This document shows, one piece after another, positions 56,213 to 64,000 of a stretch of 64,000 bases of DNA. The notes beneath the pieces were generated by a model, which was not told where the DNA came from, did not search any database, and saw only the letters and a program-made list of their open reading frames with translations. A program made the translations under genes and the position numbers. This stretch comes from JAFGDI01 sp963662515 (GTDB lineage: Bacteria; Planctomycetota; Phycisphaerae; Sedimentisphaerales; SM23-30), in assembly GCA_963662515.1 (NCBI GenBank), contig OY759675.1, positions 2,542,001 to 2,606,000 of the forward strand, read 5' to 3'. Positions within the stretch are counted from its first letter, which is position 1, and each line of letters begins with the position of its first letter.

Positions 56213-58386
56213 GTGAAGATAAACAAACAACAAATCAAGCACAGCAAAGCAGCGGACAAGGCGAATTAGCACAACGGCTGGGGAACGCCCATGTCGCACT
56301 GCGTAACGATCTGGAGGTGCATCGTCATATCTTCAGAGGTCAACCGCAATACATTATCCGAGATCCGCTCACTTTGAAATGCTGTAAGCTGAATCATAAA
56401 GATTATACTATTTCTACTTATATTGATGACCATATTACGCTGGCAGAGGTATTTAAGCGATTGGTTGCTGACAATGTCCTAAAAAGCAGCGAAGAAAATG
56501 GTTTCTATCGGTTCATTGTCTCTATGCATCAAATGACCTTATTGAATCTGCCTATAGCTAACGATAAGAGCCTGTATAAGAAGTTTCGGGCCAGGCAGCA
56601 GGCCAGACGCAATGAAAAGCTCATGAGCTTTTTCTTTCTGAAAATACCGCTTTTCGACCCTGATGCCTTTTTAAGCAAATATTGCCATCTGGCCGGTTGG
56701 CTGTTCACTCGCTGGTTCTTTTTTGTCTGGCTGGCCTGTATGGTGGTAAGCGGCTATATAATAGCAGCCCGGCATGAGGAACTGCTATTGCCGGTTTCGC
56801 AGATGTTCAGCCCCCGAAATGTTGTTTTCATGTGGTTCATGCTTATAGCGCTCAAAGTGATACATGAGTTTGGCCACGCCTTCGCCTGTAAGAAATTTGG
56901 CGGACAAGTAACAGAAATGGGTTTATTTCTCGTAGTACTCACTCCCTGCGCCTATGTTGATGTTACCTCATCATGGGGTTTTAACCGGAAACTGCACCGG
57001 CTTATTGTCGGATTGGGCGGCATGTATTTTGAATCGATAATAGCCTTTGCCGCCCTGCTGACCTGGTCGCTCACTGATGGCATGATAGCCCAGCAGATGG
57101 CACATAATGTCTTTTTCCTGGCCAGTCTGGCAACCGTACTGATGAATATCAATCCCCTGATGCGTTTTGATGGCTACTACCTGCTCAGTGACATGCTGGA
57201 GATACCTAATTTGCGGCAAAATGCCCAGGATTTTACTCTTTCTGTCATAAAGCGTATTTTTCTTGGCATACCCATAAACAGTCCTCATGAAGGCTTGAAA
57301 TTACGGGCTGGCTTGCTTTTGTTTGGCATATCAGCATCAATATATCGCAGCGTAGTAGTATTATCGATCTCGATATTGATATCGATGAAAGCCTTTATGA
57401 TCGGTCTGGCCATGGCTGGCTTTTATGTGTTCAGTCAGTTGTATAAGATAATCCGCAACACAACTGCTTATCTTTGGAAGGCCCAGGAATCAGCTCCAGT
57501 AAGAAAACGAGCCATTGCGTTGAGTATAATACTCTTAAGTGTTATTCCGGCATCAATATTTATTATTCCCCTGCCTGGCTCAATGAAATATATGGGACAA
57601 TTAACCTGTACTACTGAAAGCATAGTAAGAGTGGAGCAAGACGGCATATTAGAGGAGATATATGCCGGTCCGGGGCAGGCAGCAACCGCCGGTATAAAAC
57701 TGGCCAGTCTCAGCAATTCTCAGCTCACTGACAGATATCTGGAACTTAAAACCAGAGCGCAAAAGGCTCAGGTTGAACTTAACGCTGCCTCATATCAGGT
57801 CGATAATGACATATTATCGGACCAGCAAAGGGCTTATGCCAGATCTGTATTTTCTGAATTCAAAATGTGCGAAAAGGACTATAACGGACTGAATATCTGC
57901 CCGGAAACAAACGGGCTTATTGTCGCCGGACTTGACCATAACGATAAAGGCAGACATCTGAAAAAAGGCACACCCATTGCTACTATTATTTCCGGGAGCT
58001 GGGTAGTTAAAATGCTCATCAGCGAGCAGGATATAGCACAAAGCGGCATTTATCTCGGTCAGCAGGCCGTTTTCCGGTCAGCCAGCTACCCAGACAAGGA
58101 TTTCATTGGGTGCGTAACTGCTATTTCACCACAGGGCAAACGCGACTTTGACCGGCCAGCCCTGACCAGCCTTGGTACAGGCGATATAGCAGTGGACAAC
58201 AGCGGTAAACAACTGACTGTGCCGCATTATGAGGTCACAATCAGCCTGGATGATGCTAATAACAGCACGGGACTGTATCGCTACGGCATGACCGGCACAG
58301 TAAAGCTGGGACGACCAGCCAGAGCAGTTGGCCTGACATTAGTGAACAGCGTAAGACGATTCCTCAATAGTCTGGATAAACAGTAA
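56209..58386 (+). CDS. PqqD-like/M50 metalloprotease/HlyD fusion membrane protein
   Basis: A 725-residue membrane protein with three parts. Residues about 20-120 resemble a PqqD-like/winged-helix peptide-binding domain (YIIRDPLTLKCCKLN). The central membrane domain is a site-2 protease (M50) type: HEFGH zinc motif at 219-223, and NINPLMRFDG with the third ligand Asp321; about six helices surround it. Residues about 470-710 are periplasmic HlyD-type segments (VEQDGILEEIYAGPG). All zinc ligands are present, so it may be proteolytic. Related M50-HlyD fusions accompany peptide export systems. Paired with the GAF-HlyD gene by overlapping codons. Confidence 0.85.
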   Translation: MSEDKQTTNQAQQSSGQGELAQRLGNAHVALRNDLEVHRHIFRGQPQYIIRDPLTLKCCKLNHKDYTISTYIDDHITLAEVFKRLVADNVLKSSEENGFYRFIVSMHQMTLLNLPIANDKSLYKKFRARQQARRNEKLMSFFFLKIPLFDPDAFLSKYCHLAGWLFTRWFFFVWLACMVVSGYIIAARHEELLLPVSQMFSPRNVVFMWFMLIALKVIHEFGHAFACKKFGGQVTEMGLFLVVLTPCAYVDVTSSWGFNRKLHRLIVGLGGMYFESIIAFAALLTWSLTDGMIAQQMAHNVFFLASLATVLMNINPLMRFDGYYLLSDMLEIPNLRQNAQDFTLSVIKRIFLGIPINSPHEGLKLRAGLLLFGISASIYRSVVVLSISILISMKAFMIGLAMAGFYVFSQLYKIIRNTTAYLWKAQESAPVRKRAIALSIILLSVIPASIFIIPLPGSMKYMGQLTCTTESIVRVEQDGILEEIYAGPGQAATAGIKLASLSNSQLTDRYLELKTRAQKAQVELNAASYQVDNDILSDQQRAYARSVFSEFKMCEKDYNGLNICPETNGLIVAGLDHNDKGRHLKKGTPIATIISGSWVVKMLISEQDIAQSGIYLGQQAVFRSASYPDKDFIGCVTAISPQGKRDFDRPALTSLGTGDIAVDNSGKQLTVPHYEVTISLDDANNSTGLYRYGMTGTVKLGRPARAVGLTLVNSVRRFLNSLDKQ

Positions 58387-58422
58387 AAGAAAATGAGCGG
58401 GTAAAATCGCCATTTCACCCGC
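58385..58422 (-). terminator. Terminator of the GLUG/dockerin gene
   Basis: On the minus strand GCGGGTGAAAT pairs with ATTTTACCCGC (one mismatch) and is followed by CATTTTCTTTT. Sits between convergent genes. Confidence 0.6.
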
Positions 58423-58464
58423 CCTGCACTTATCTTATAATGTAACCGTGAACAGTTACCTTTT

Positions 58465-60993
58465 TCATTCAATAGTTATTTGGGCCATCTGGGCTATTTC
58501 GGTTGTTGTCAGTGCGATGTTATATATCCGTACATCATCGATACTGCCTTTGAAAAGCTGGGCTGGTATGTATATGCCGGGGTCTGTACTGGTATTATTA
58601 GCACCTATCGATACCTCTGAAAGAGCGGTATTCATAACAGCATTCAAACTGCCGGCGTTTGTCGTTACCTCTGCACCATCAATATACATCTTTACCTGAT
58701 TGATATTAGTTGCACCAACCGGCAAAACTACGGCAATATGATGCCATTGGCCATCTTCCAGAGTGTTTGAACCGGTAGCTACTAATCTGGCTCCATAAAT
58801 ACCCAGAGCCAGCTTACCCGTTACATCGTCAATAGAAACAAACCACTTGGCCATACTGCCTGATACGGGATTACCCCAGCTTACCACACAATGAAGATTT
58901 TGATCGTTATTAGCCAGATCGGCATCAGCCTTGATCCAGGCCGCAACAGACCGCGGCAATGTACCGGCTACACCGGGGCAGCCTTCTGAGACAATATAGT
59001 CATCACCATCAAACACATAACAACCATTTTTAATACCCGTACTATATGCCGGGCTGCCTGTTACTGTGCCGGGGTTATTGTATTCAGAAGCATCAGCCGC
59101 TATCGTCCCGCCAGTCTCATCAAGTGTCCAATGACCAATCAGCGAAGATGGCTCCTGATACAGCCAATCAGCCAGAAACACCTCAAAGTCCGGCAGATCA
59201 ATCATGCCCGAACGGTCATAATCCGGCATACCCGCCCCCGAAACCGGCATAAGCCAATTCGCAGCCAATATAGCAAAATCAGCCAGATCAACTGAGCCAT
59301 TACCATCCAGATCAGTCGTAAGCTGCCACGCCAGCGTCGGATAATTACTACCCAACATCTGCCAGATCGCAACACTACCGTCAGCCTCAGTAAAATCCCA
59401 GCCTGCAGCAGAATAACACAGTATTTGCTTCATATCAGCAGTTTCTTTACCAGACAAATTTACTACCGTACCTGGCTTGCTGGAATTAAAATTACACCCA
59501 GTTGATAAACCGCTTGTTTGAATATCCCAGAAGCTATTATTGATCACAGTTGTGCCAGACCTGTTATATTGAATACCACAAAAACCACCAACCAGGCCTG
59601 TACCATTTATCTGGCCTACTGCATAGCAATTATTAATCCGGCTTTCATTACTGCCTGCAAAACATCCTATACATCCGATACCTGTCACAATCCCGGCTGC
59701 ATAGCTGTTATTGATAACTGCTCCAGCAGTATTGGCACCACAAAAACCGCCGGTAAGACCTGTATATGAAGGCGATGTACCAGATGCCGCATTTAAGCCA
59801 AGTTTGCCTACAGAACCAGTTGCATAACAACTACTTATCGTCCCGTTATTATTCCAGCCAACCAGGCCACCAACACAATCACTGGTACCATAGGTACCGC
59901 TAAGACCTATGCCCTTTACCTCACCTGTAGCGAAACAACCGGAAATAGCCCCCCTGTCGTTCTGCCCACAGAAACCACCTATATCAAATTTATCTGCTGT
60001 AACTGCGCATTGAGAATATGAATCTATGACCGACCCCATTCTATTAAGACCGACAGCACCGCCAACCTGATTATTACCATTAACTTGCCCAATGGCATAG
60101 CAACGACTAATGTCACCTTCTAAATTATAACCACAGACACCGCCAACATAACTGGTACCTGTTGCAGTGGTTTGGGCATAACAATCACTTATGATATTTT
60201 GATTAGCACCACAAATACCGCCGACAGAAAGGCTGCCAGAGACACTGCCAATGGCCCGGCAATTGGTAATAATGCCCGTTGGAGAATTTGAAGAACATAT
60301 TCCTCCGGCATGATGCCACCCTCCCTTGATAGTTGCCCGACCAAAACACTCAGTTATAGTTCCTTCATTAAAACCACAAATACCACCAATATCATCTCCC
60401 TGAGAAATCTCACCAGAGACGGTACATTTGCTGACAGTACCACTATTATAACCAGAAATACCTGCCGAGCAATAACTACCAGTTACAAAACCAGAGACCT
60501 CACATTCTGAGATAGTCCCCAGAGTATTATAACCACATAAACCACCAACATAATTCAAACCGGTATTATTCACACCAGTTAGCTTCAGATTGGTAACTTT
60601 AGCAGCAGAGCCAAGATTGCCGAACAAACCAATGTAATAGCCACTGCTATTTGCAATTGACAGATTACTGATCGTGTGACCATTGCCATTGAAACTACCT
60701 GTAAATTCTGTGCCATCAAAATAATAATCCGCATCAATATCCCCCGCAATTACCGCCTTATCAAACACCCGCCCGGCCAGATCAATATCTGCTGTCATGA
60801 TGAAATGTTTGTCATAATCGTCTGTGTTGTTACCCAGGTCAATCAAATCCTGGGCGGTGGCTATTTCGTAGGGGCTTTGGGCTGTGCCGGTGCCGCCGGA
60901 GTATCGGGTTTGGCTCTGGGCTAATGAGGTTAAGGCTAATAAACAGACCAAAGATGTGAGGAACAGGTTTCTCAATTTTACACAACTCAACAT
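58465..60993 (-). CDS. Secreted GLUG-repeat protein with dockerin and LamG domains
   Basis: An 842-residue secreted protein. A signal peptide is followed by about 480 residues of GLUG-type repeats (patterns such as VGGLCGYNxGTISxCxxSG and IGGICGFNEGTITEC). Near residues 565-620 lies a type I dockerin pair (DLDGNGSVDLADF and DYDRSGMIDLPDF), then a LamG/concanavalin-like domain to the end (GHWTLDETGG, YVFDGDDYI, VAAWIKADADL, SIDDVRIYN). Start at ATG 60993 with GGGAG upstream; an in-frame TTG at 61005 overlaps that ribosome site. Probably binds glycans at the cell surface. Confidence 0.88.
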   Translation of the reverse strand: MLSCVKLRNLFLTSLVCLLALTSLAQSQTRYSGGTGTAQSPYEIATAQDLIDLGNNTDDYDKHFIMTADIDLAGRVFDKAVIAGDIDADYYFDGTEFTGSFNGNGHTISNLSIANSSGYYIGLFGNLGSAAKVTNLKLTGVNNTGLNYVGGLCGYNTLGTISECEVSGFVTGSYCSAGISGYNSGTVSKCTVSGEISQGDDIGGICGFNEGTITECFGRATIKGGWHHAGGICSSNSPTGIITNCRAIGSVSGSLSVGGICGANQNIISDCYAQTTATGTSYVGGVCGYNLEGDISRCYAIGQVNGNNQVGGAVGLNRMGSVIDSYSQCAVTADKFDIGGFCGQNDRGAISGCFATGEVKGIGLSGTYGTSDCVGGLVGWNNNGTISSCYATGSVGKLGLNAASGTSPSYTGLTGGFCGANTAGAVINNSYAAGIVTGIGCIGCFAGSNESRINNCYAVGQINGTGLVGGFCGIQYNRSGTTVINNSFWDIQTSGLSTGCNFNSSKPGTVVNLSGKETADMKQILCYSAAGWDFTEADGSVAIWQMLGSNYPTLAWQLTTDLDGNGSVDLADFAILAANWLMPVSGAGMPDYDRSGMIDLPDFEVFLADWLYQEPSSLIGHWTLDETGGTIAADASEYNNPGTVTGSPAYSTGIKNGCYVFDGDDYIVSEGCPGVAGTLPRSVAAWIKADADLANNDQNLHCVVSWGNPVSGSMAKWFVSIDDVTGKLALGIYGARLVATGSNTLEDGQWHHIAVVLPVGATNINQVKMYIDGAEVTTNAGSLNAVMNTALSEVSIGANNTSTDPGIYIPAQLFKGSIDDVRIYNIALTTTEIAQMAQITIE

Positions 60994-61286
60994 AAGTACT
61001 CCCAAAATAGTTAATTAAGTTATAATATAATAAAATTCAAACGAAACTTTGGCAAAGACATACGACCATGCCATACGCATAACAAGTTAATATTATACTA
61101 TTTAAAGCGGGAGCTACCAAGCTAATTTTGCAAAATCATATATACATATATCTTCTTTGCCAAAAGGGACTTACAAAGTAAGATTTTGACTAGATACTCG
61201 ACCAGGCCCCATGTATAGTCCATCATAGGCCAAACTCCCGTCGTGCATCTGGATTTCATCCGCTATGCGTTTCCAGTGGGCTGGGC

Positions 61287-62522
61287 TTAGCTACGCCAGA
61301 AAGCCAGATTGCAGTGTTTTTTCCAGATCAAGAGGCCAATTAGGGCTGAGAGCAGAGAGGCTGTCCAGCTATAGTCAATGCCGTACTTGATAAGCATTGC
61401 TTCGCTACTGAATCGCTTAAAGGCATAGCTTATGCCGAAAAATGCCAGATTGGAAACCAGCCAGGTGCCACCAGCCGCCAGAGCCATGCGACCACCCAGA
61501 TTAAAACCACGAGCAAAACGAGCCTCTTTGACAAGTAAAGTAAACGGAGCCATAAGACAGCCGCCCGAAACCACCAGCAGCCAGGCCGATAACTCATACT
61601 GCATAAAGAACAAATATGCAAACAATATGGGCGTACCAATTGCAAATGCCAAAGTCATACACAATACGGTAGTTACCTTCCTGGTAAGGGCCGACCAAAA
61701 GATAAGACCGGCAACAGAGCCGCCCATGAACATCCAGTGACAATAGCCGCCAAAATCGAGCGGGAACCCCATTTCGCTAAGCCGCTGCGGTAGTAAACTG
61801 AGAAAAACAGAGCAGGTGACAGCGGCGGGCAGGACCATTAACCATATAGGCCAAAAAGAAAGCTTTTGGCCTGTGTGCTCTGAAGTGGTAGTATTTGCCT
61901 GTGATTCTACCGGCAACTTTATGCGTAATAAAACGGTAAGAATCAACATAATAACGACCGCCAGCGACATAAGCCATAATCCGGCAAAACCCATTTTAAC
62001 AACCAGAAAAGCTGTAAGCCAGGCTCCTAATCCGTAGCCAAACTGCCCGCCAATCATGAAAGTAGCTGTACTGGCCTCAGGAATAATACGGTCAAGACCA
62101 TGAACCGCACGGAAACATTCCGGATGAGTCAGACCGACACCAACGGCACTAAGACAAAACAAAATCATAAGCCAGAAAAAAGCAGCATCACCAACTGGAG
62201 CTAAATTGATCGCCCCACCACAAATGGTCAATACACCGCCAATATAAATAAAAAGTGGAAAGTTCTTACCCGCTCTGGTATGTCCAACAGCCAGCTGAAC
62301 AATATTAACCAGCAGAGAAGGAACAATAATAAGAGCAACACTCTGGATAACTGTAATGCCGAAGTGAGCTATTATGCCGGGCATTAACGCCGGGATCATC
62401 CCCATGTAACTATCGATAGAAAAGTGAATAAAAGTAAGCAGCAAAAGCTGGGGCCACTGACTCAGCTGCCCCATATTAAAGGCCGGCTGAACAGACTGTT
62501 CCTGAGCAGGATCATTGATCAT
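61287..62522 (-). CDS. MFS transporter, fosmidomycin-resistance (Fsr)-like
   Basis: A 411-residue major facilitator with about twelve membrane helices. The opening LTFIHFSIDSYMGMIPALMPGI and the central THPECFRAVHGL followed by FMIGGQFGYGLGAWL resemble the Fsr subgroup of drug/sugar efflux proteins. The ATG follows GGGAG by five bases. Substrate unknown; no regulator adjacent. Confidence 0.85.
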   Translation of the reverse strand: MINDPAQEQSVQPAFNMGQLSQWPQLLLLTFIHFSIDSYMGMIPALMPGIIAHFGITVIQSVALIIVPSLLVNIVQLAVGHTRAGKNFPLFIYIGGVLTICGGAINLAPVGDAAFFWLMILFCLSAVGVGLTHPECFRAVHGLDRIIPEASTATFMIGGQFGYGLGAWLTAFLVVKMGFAGLWLMSLAVVIMLILTVLLRIKLPVESQANTTTSEHTGQKLSFWPIWLMVLPAAVTCSVFLSLLPQRLSEMGFPLDFGGYCHWMFMGGSVAGLIFWSALTRKVTTVLCMTLAFAIGTPILFAYLFFMQYELSAWLLVVSGGCLMAPFTLLVKEARFARGFNLGGRMALAAGGTWLVSNLAFFGISYAFKRFSSEAMLIKYGIDYSWTASLLSALIGLLIWKKHCNLAFWRS

Positions 62523-62716
62523 AAAAATCTCCCACCTGAAACTAAAAAAACTGGCAGTAGCAATAATACAGCCAGACCGGCATCTCCGGCCTATCAGGTA
62601 ACCAGCAATATAATCAATAATAAATCTTTATGCAATAGGGAAATATGGTAATAACCAGAGTAAATGAATGGAACAAAAATACCCAATTAATGAGAGTATG
62701 GCGACTTTAAAATAAC

Positions 62717-62750
62717 AATGGAACAGAGCCTCCAGGGTCGCTGTTCCATT
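62717..62750. other. Perfect 10-bp hairpin, unexplained
   Basis: AATGGAACAG and CTGTTCCATT separated by 14 bases, about 195 bases upstream of the MFS start and over 450 bases past the fabZ terminator, so it is too remote for either gene's end. Could end or form part of a small RNA. Confidence 0.35.
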
Positions 62751-63204
62751 ATTATCAATTCAAAACACAATTCGGAAACACAAAACACAAAACGAGAATA
62801 CATGAACACTAATAAAAGTTATTGCATATCGTCAAAAATCAGCTATATGCAAAACCGTTTTGCTGTCACCTGCTTAAAACACAAGCAGATACAACTATTA
62901 TATGAAAATTTCCAATTCATATACATATCTTAATTTGTCAAAAATAGCTTCAACAGATTTAATCTGGCAACTATACAACTAATGCCCTAAAAAATCTTTT
63001 TTTTTGAAATAAAATAATATTTTTTTATATTTTCACGACAAAAATAAGACTCAAAAGACAATTATAGAACAATTGCACTCAATAATCGAACAATCTGACC
63101 ACAAAAAGACAATATATTCATAAAAAAAAGACCTTAGGTTGCCTGAGACAGCAAAACAAGGCAAGTAGTTGCATAAGATGTAATGAATTGCAAAAGAAGA
63201 TGTT

Positions 63205-63258
63205 ATAAAAAATCCGCTATTTACCTGCCATTTTGATATGGCACGATAAATAGCGGAT
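63205..63258 (-). terminator. Terminator of fabZ
   Basis: A 12-bp perfect stem ATCCGCTATTTA (63212-63223) with TAAATAGCGGAT (63247-63258), extended inside by TGCCAT/ATGGCA, then six T on the minus strand. Very strong. Confidence 0.88.
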
Positions 63259-63303
63259 CATAATAAAACCATTTTATTCAGCTTTAAGTTACCTGAAGCA
63301 CAC

Positions 63304-63783
63304 TCAGATAACCACATCAGCAGGCAGATAAAACCTTAATAGTCCGAGGAACTGGTCATTAAAAACAAAATTTTCCTGCGGGAATTCCAGGCCGGCCATA
63401 TTATTATCAATATGACTGAACATCATCTTTATATCGGCAATAAGAGTATCGCCGCTTTTAATAGTTCCAGTAATACTGGCAGCCTCATCTGCAATATTAT
63501 CTATAACAGCTTCAAGTATAAGGGTTTCGCCGGGTCGAACGATCTCGTAAAAGCTGGCTTTATTGATCTTTGCCAAAATCACCTTTTCTTTGAACTTTCG
63601 CTCATAACCAACGAGAATACCGCCCGTCTGAGCCATAGCCTCGATCATAATGGAGGCCGGCATAGTAGGATAACCAGGAAAATGGTCATGCAGATGCTCT
63701 TCAGCCAGGGTGACATTCTTAAGAGAAACAGCCCGCCTGCCCGGCTCAAACTCGGTAAATTTATCGATCCAAATCCAACGCAT
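63304..63783 (-). CDS. fabZ: 3-hydroxyacyl-ACP dehydratase (FabZ-like)
   Basis: A 159-residue hot-dog dehydratase of fatty acid synthesis. The active-site block HDHFPGYPTMPASIMIEAMAQ carries the catalytic His, and the following helix holds the Glu; KINKASFYEIVRPGETL follows, as in FabZ. GlyProSer-type differences (PASIMI for PGVLII) make it slightly atypical. It starts 29 bases after the stop of a carrier-protein gene on the same strand, which fits a fatty acid or polyketide-like operon. Confidence 0.9.
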   Translation of the reverse strand: MRWIWIDKFTEFEPGRRAVSLKNVTLAEEHLHDHFPGYPTMPASIMIEAMAQTGGILVGYERKFKEKVILAKINKASFYEIVRPGETLILEAVIDNIADEAASITGTIKSGDTLIADIKMMFSHIDNNMAGLEFPQENFVFNDQFLGLLRFYLPADVVI

Positions 63784-63812
63784 TATAAATATCGCCTGTA
63801 AAATAAGTCAGA

Positions 63813-64000
63813 TCAGGCATTAACCTTTCCGGCAACAAAATTTATGACAGAGCCAACAGTAAACAGGTCACTGATCTTGTTAACATCAGGGTTACTTTCA
63901 AAATCGCCTAATACCAGGTGAGGCATGGAAGTTTTGAGCTTATCGATACCAGCAGCAGTGAGTTTACCACCAGAAACATAGGCCTCATTGGAAGCCAGTT
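63813..64000 (-). CDS. Acyl carrier protein-like, C-terminal part (runs off the window)
   Basis: The last 61 codons of a minus-strand gene entering from the right edge. The end reads INFVAGKVNA after DLFTVGSV, similar to the last helix of acyl carrier proteins. The preceding SGGKLTAAGIDKLKTSMPHLVLGDFE is longer than a standard ACP helix II-III linker. The Ser-phosphopantetheine site would lie outside the window. Identity rests on this end and on the adjacent fabZ. Confidence 0.55.
   Translation of the reverse strand, partial: LASNEAYVSGGKLTAAGIDKLKTSMPHLVLGDFESNPDVNKISDLFTVGSVINFVAGKVNA

Larger units (their letters stand above)
62523..63303. other. AT-rich intergenic region upstream of the MFS gene
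   Basis: 781 bases with no supported gene. It holds an orphan 10-bp hairpin at 62717-62750 (AATGGAACAG/CTGTTCCATT) and, at its right end, the fabZ terminator. The stretch 62940-63130 is very AT-rich with T and A runs. A 71-codon frame at 62718-62933 has no protein-like composition. Confidence 0.5.

Overview
The window most resembles a Planctomycetota genome of the Phycisphaerae/Sedimentisphaerales kind. This is inferred from content, not from a marker gene: two secreted proteins end in type I dockerin repeats (23513-25447, 58465-60993), a giant repeat protein carries a planctomycete-type N-terminal LEPR/LEQR-xLLSA-like motif (45504-53624), and secreted polysaccharide-degrading enzymes (GH92, GH67, GH2, SASA esterase), several sigma-54 activators and a four-helix-bundle-suffix protein remnant are present.

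Layout. (1) 0.2-10.4 kb: a soluble histidine kinase/NtrC-type response regulator pair, an HtrA-like protease, a GH92 mannosidase, then on the minus strand a PQQ-type beta-propeller protein with riboflavin synthase, and a sigma-54 activator whose N-terminus is a degenerate low-molecular-weight phosphatase/ArsC-like domain. (2) 10.6-16.1 kb: tRNA-Phe, a third sigma-54 activator, then an accessory patch in which a lipoprotein gene and a RAYT (REP-associated tyrosine transposase) bounded by inverted REP-like palindromes are tandemly duplicated. The second transposase copy is broken by an 84-bp insertion, and the patch ends inside a beheaded four-helix-suffix gene. (3) 16.1-21.6 kb: oligopeptide ABC transporter oppA-B-C-D on the minus strand, without oppF, with a 33-bp perfect inverted repeat element between oppC and oppD. 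(4) 22-34.5 kb: an aberrant chorismate synthase, a dockerin-bearing ADP-ribosylglycohydrolase-like protein, a chemoreceptor, and divergent GH67 alpha-glucuronidase and GH2 beta-galactosidase genes. (5) 34.5-42.7 kb, minus strand: manC-ruvX-tatC-SASA esterase-folP run, lysC with an ApgM-type enzyme that is probably the missing homoserine kinase, and prfB with a programmed +1 frameshift that moves its start 64 bases upstream of the simple reading frame. (6) 43-45.2 kb: ATP-grasp enzyme and WecA/TagO-type glycan initiation transferase. (7) 45.5-58.4 kb: the most notable region, a 2,706-residue protein with 26 tandem cadherin-like ('tandem-95') repeats, followed on the same strand by a PilZ protein, a GAF-HlyD membrane adaptor and a PqqD-like/M50 metalloprotease/HlyD fusion. 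(8) 58.4-64 kb, minus strand: a GLUG/dockerin/LamG surface protein, an Fsr-like MFS transporter, fabZ and the C-terminus of an acyl carrier protein.

How genes may work together: the glycosidases, esterase, Opp transporter and ManC/WecA genes fit a bacterium degrading and making polysaccharides. The four-gene block at 45.5-58.4 kb looks like a dedicated export/processing system for one giant surface protein, possibly under cyclic-di-GMP control (PilZ). That is the strongest candidate in the window for an under-described system. Everything here is read by eye; no database search was run.
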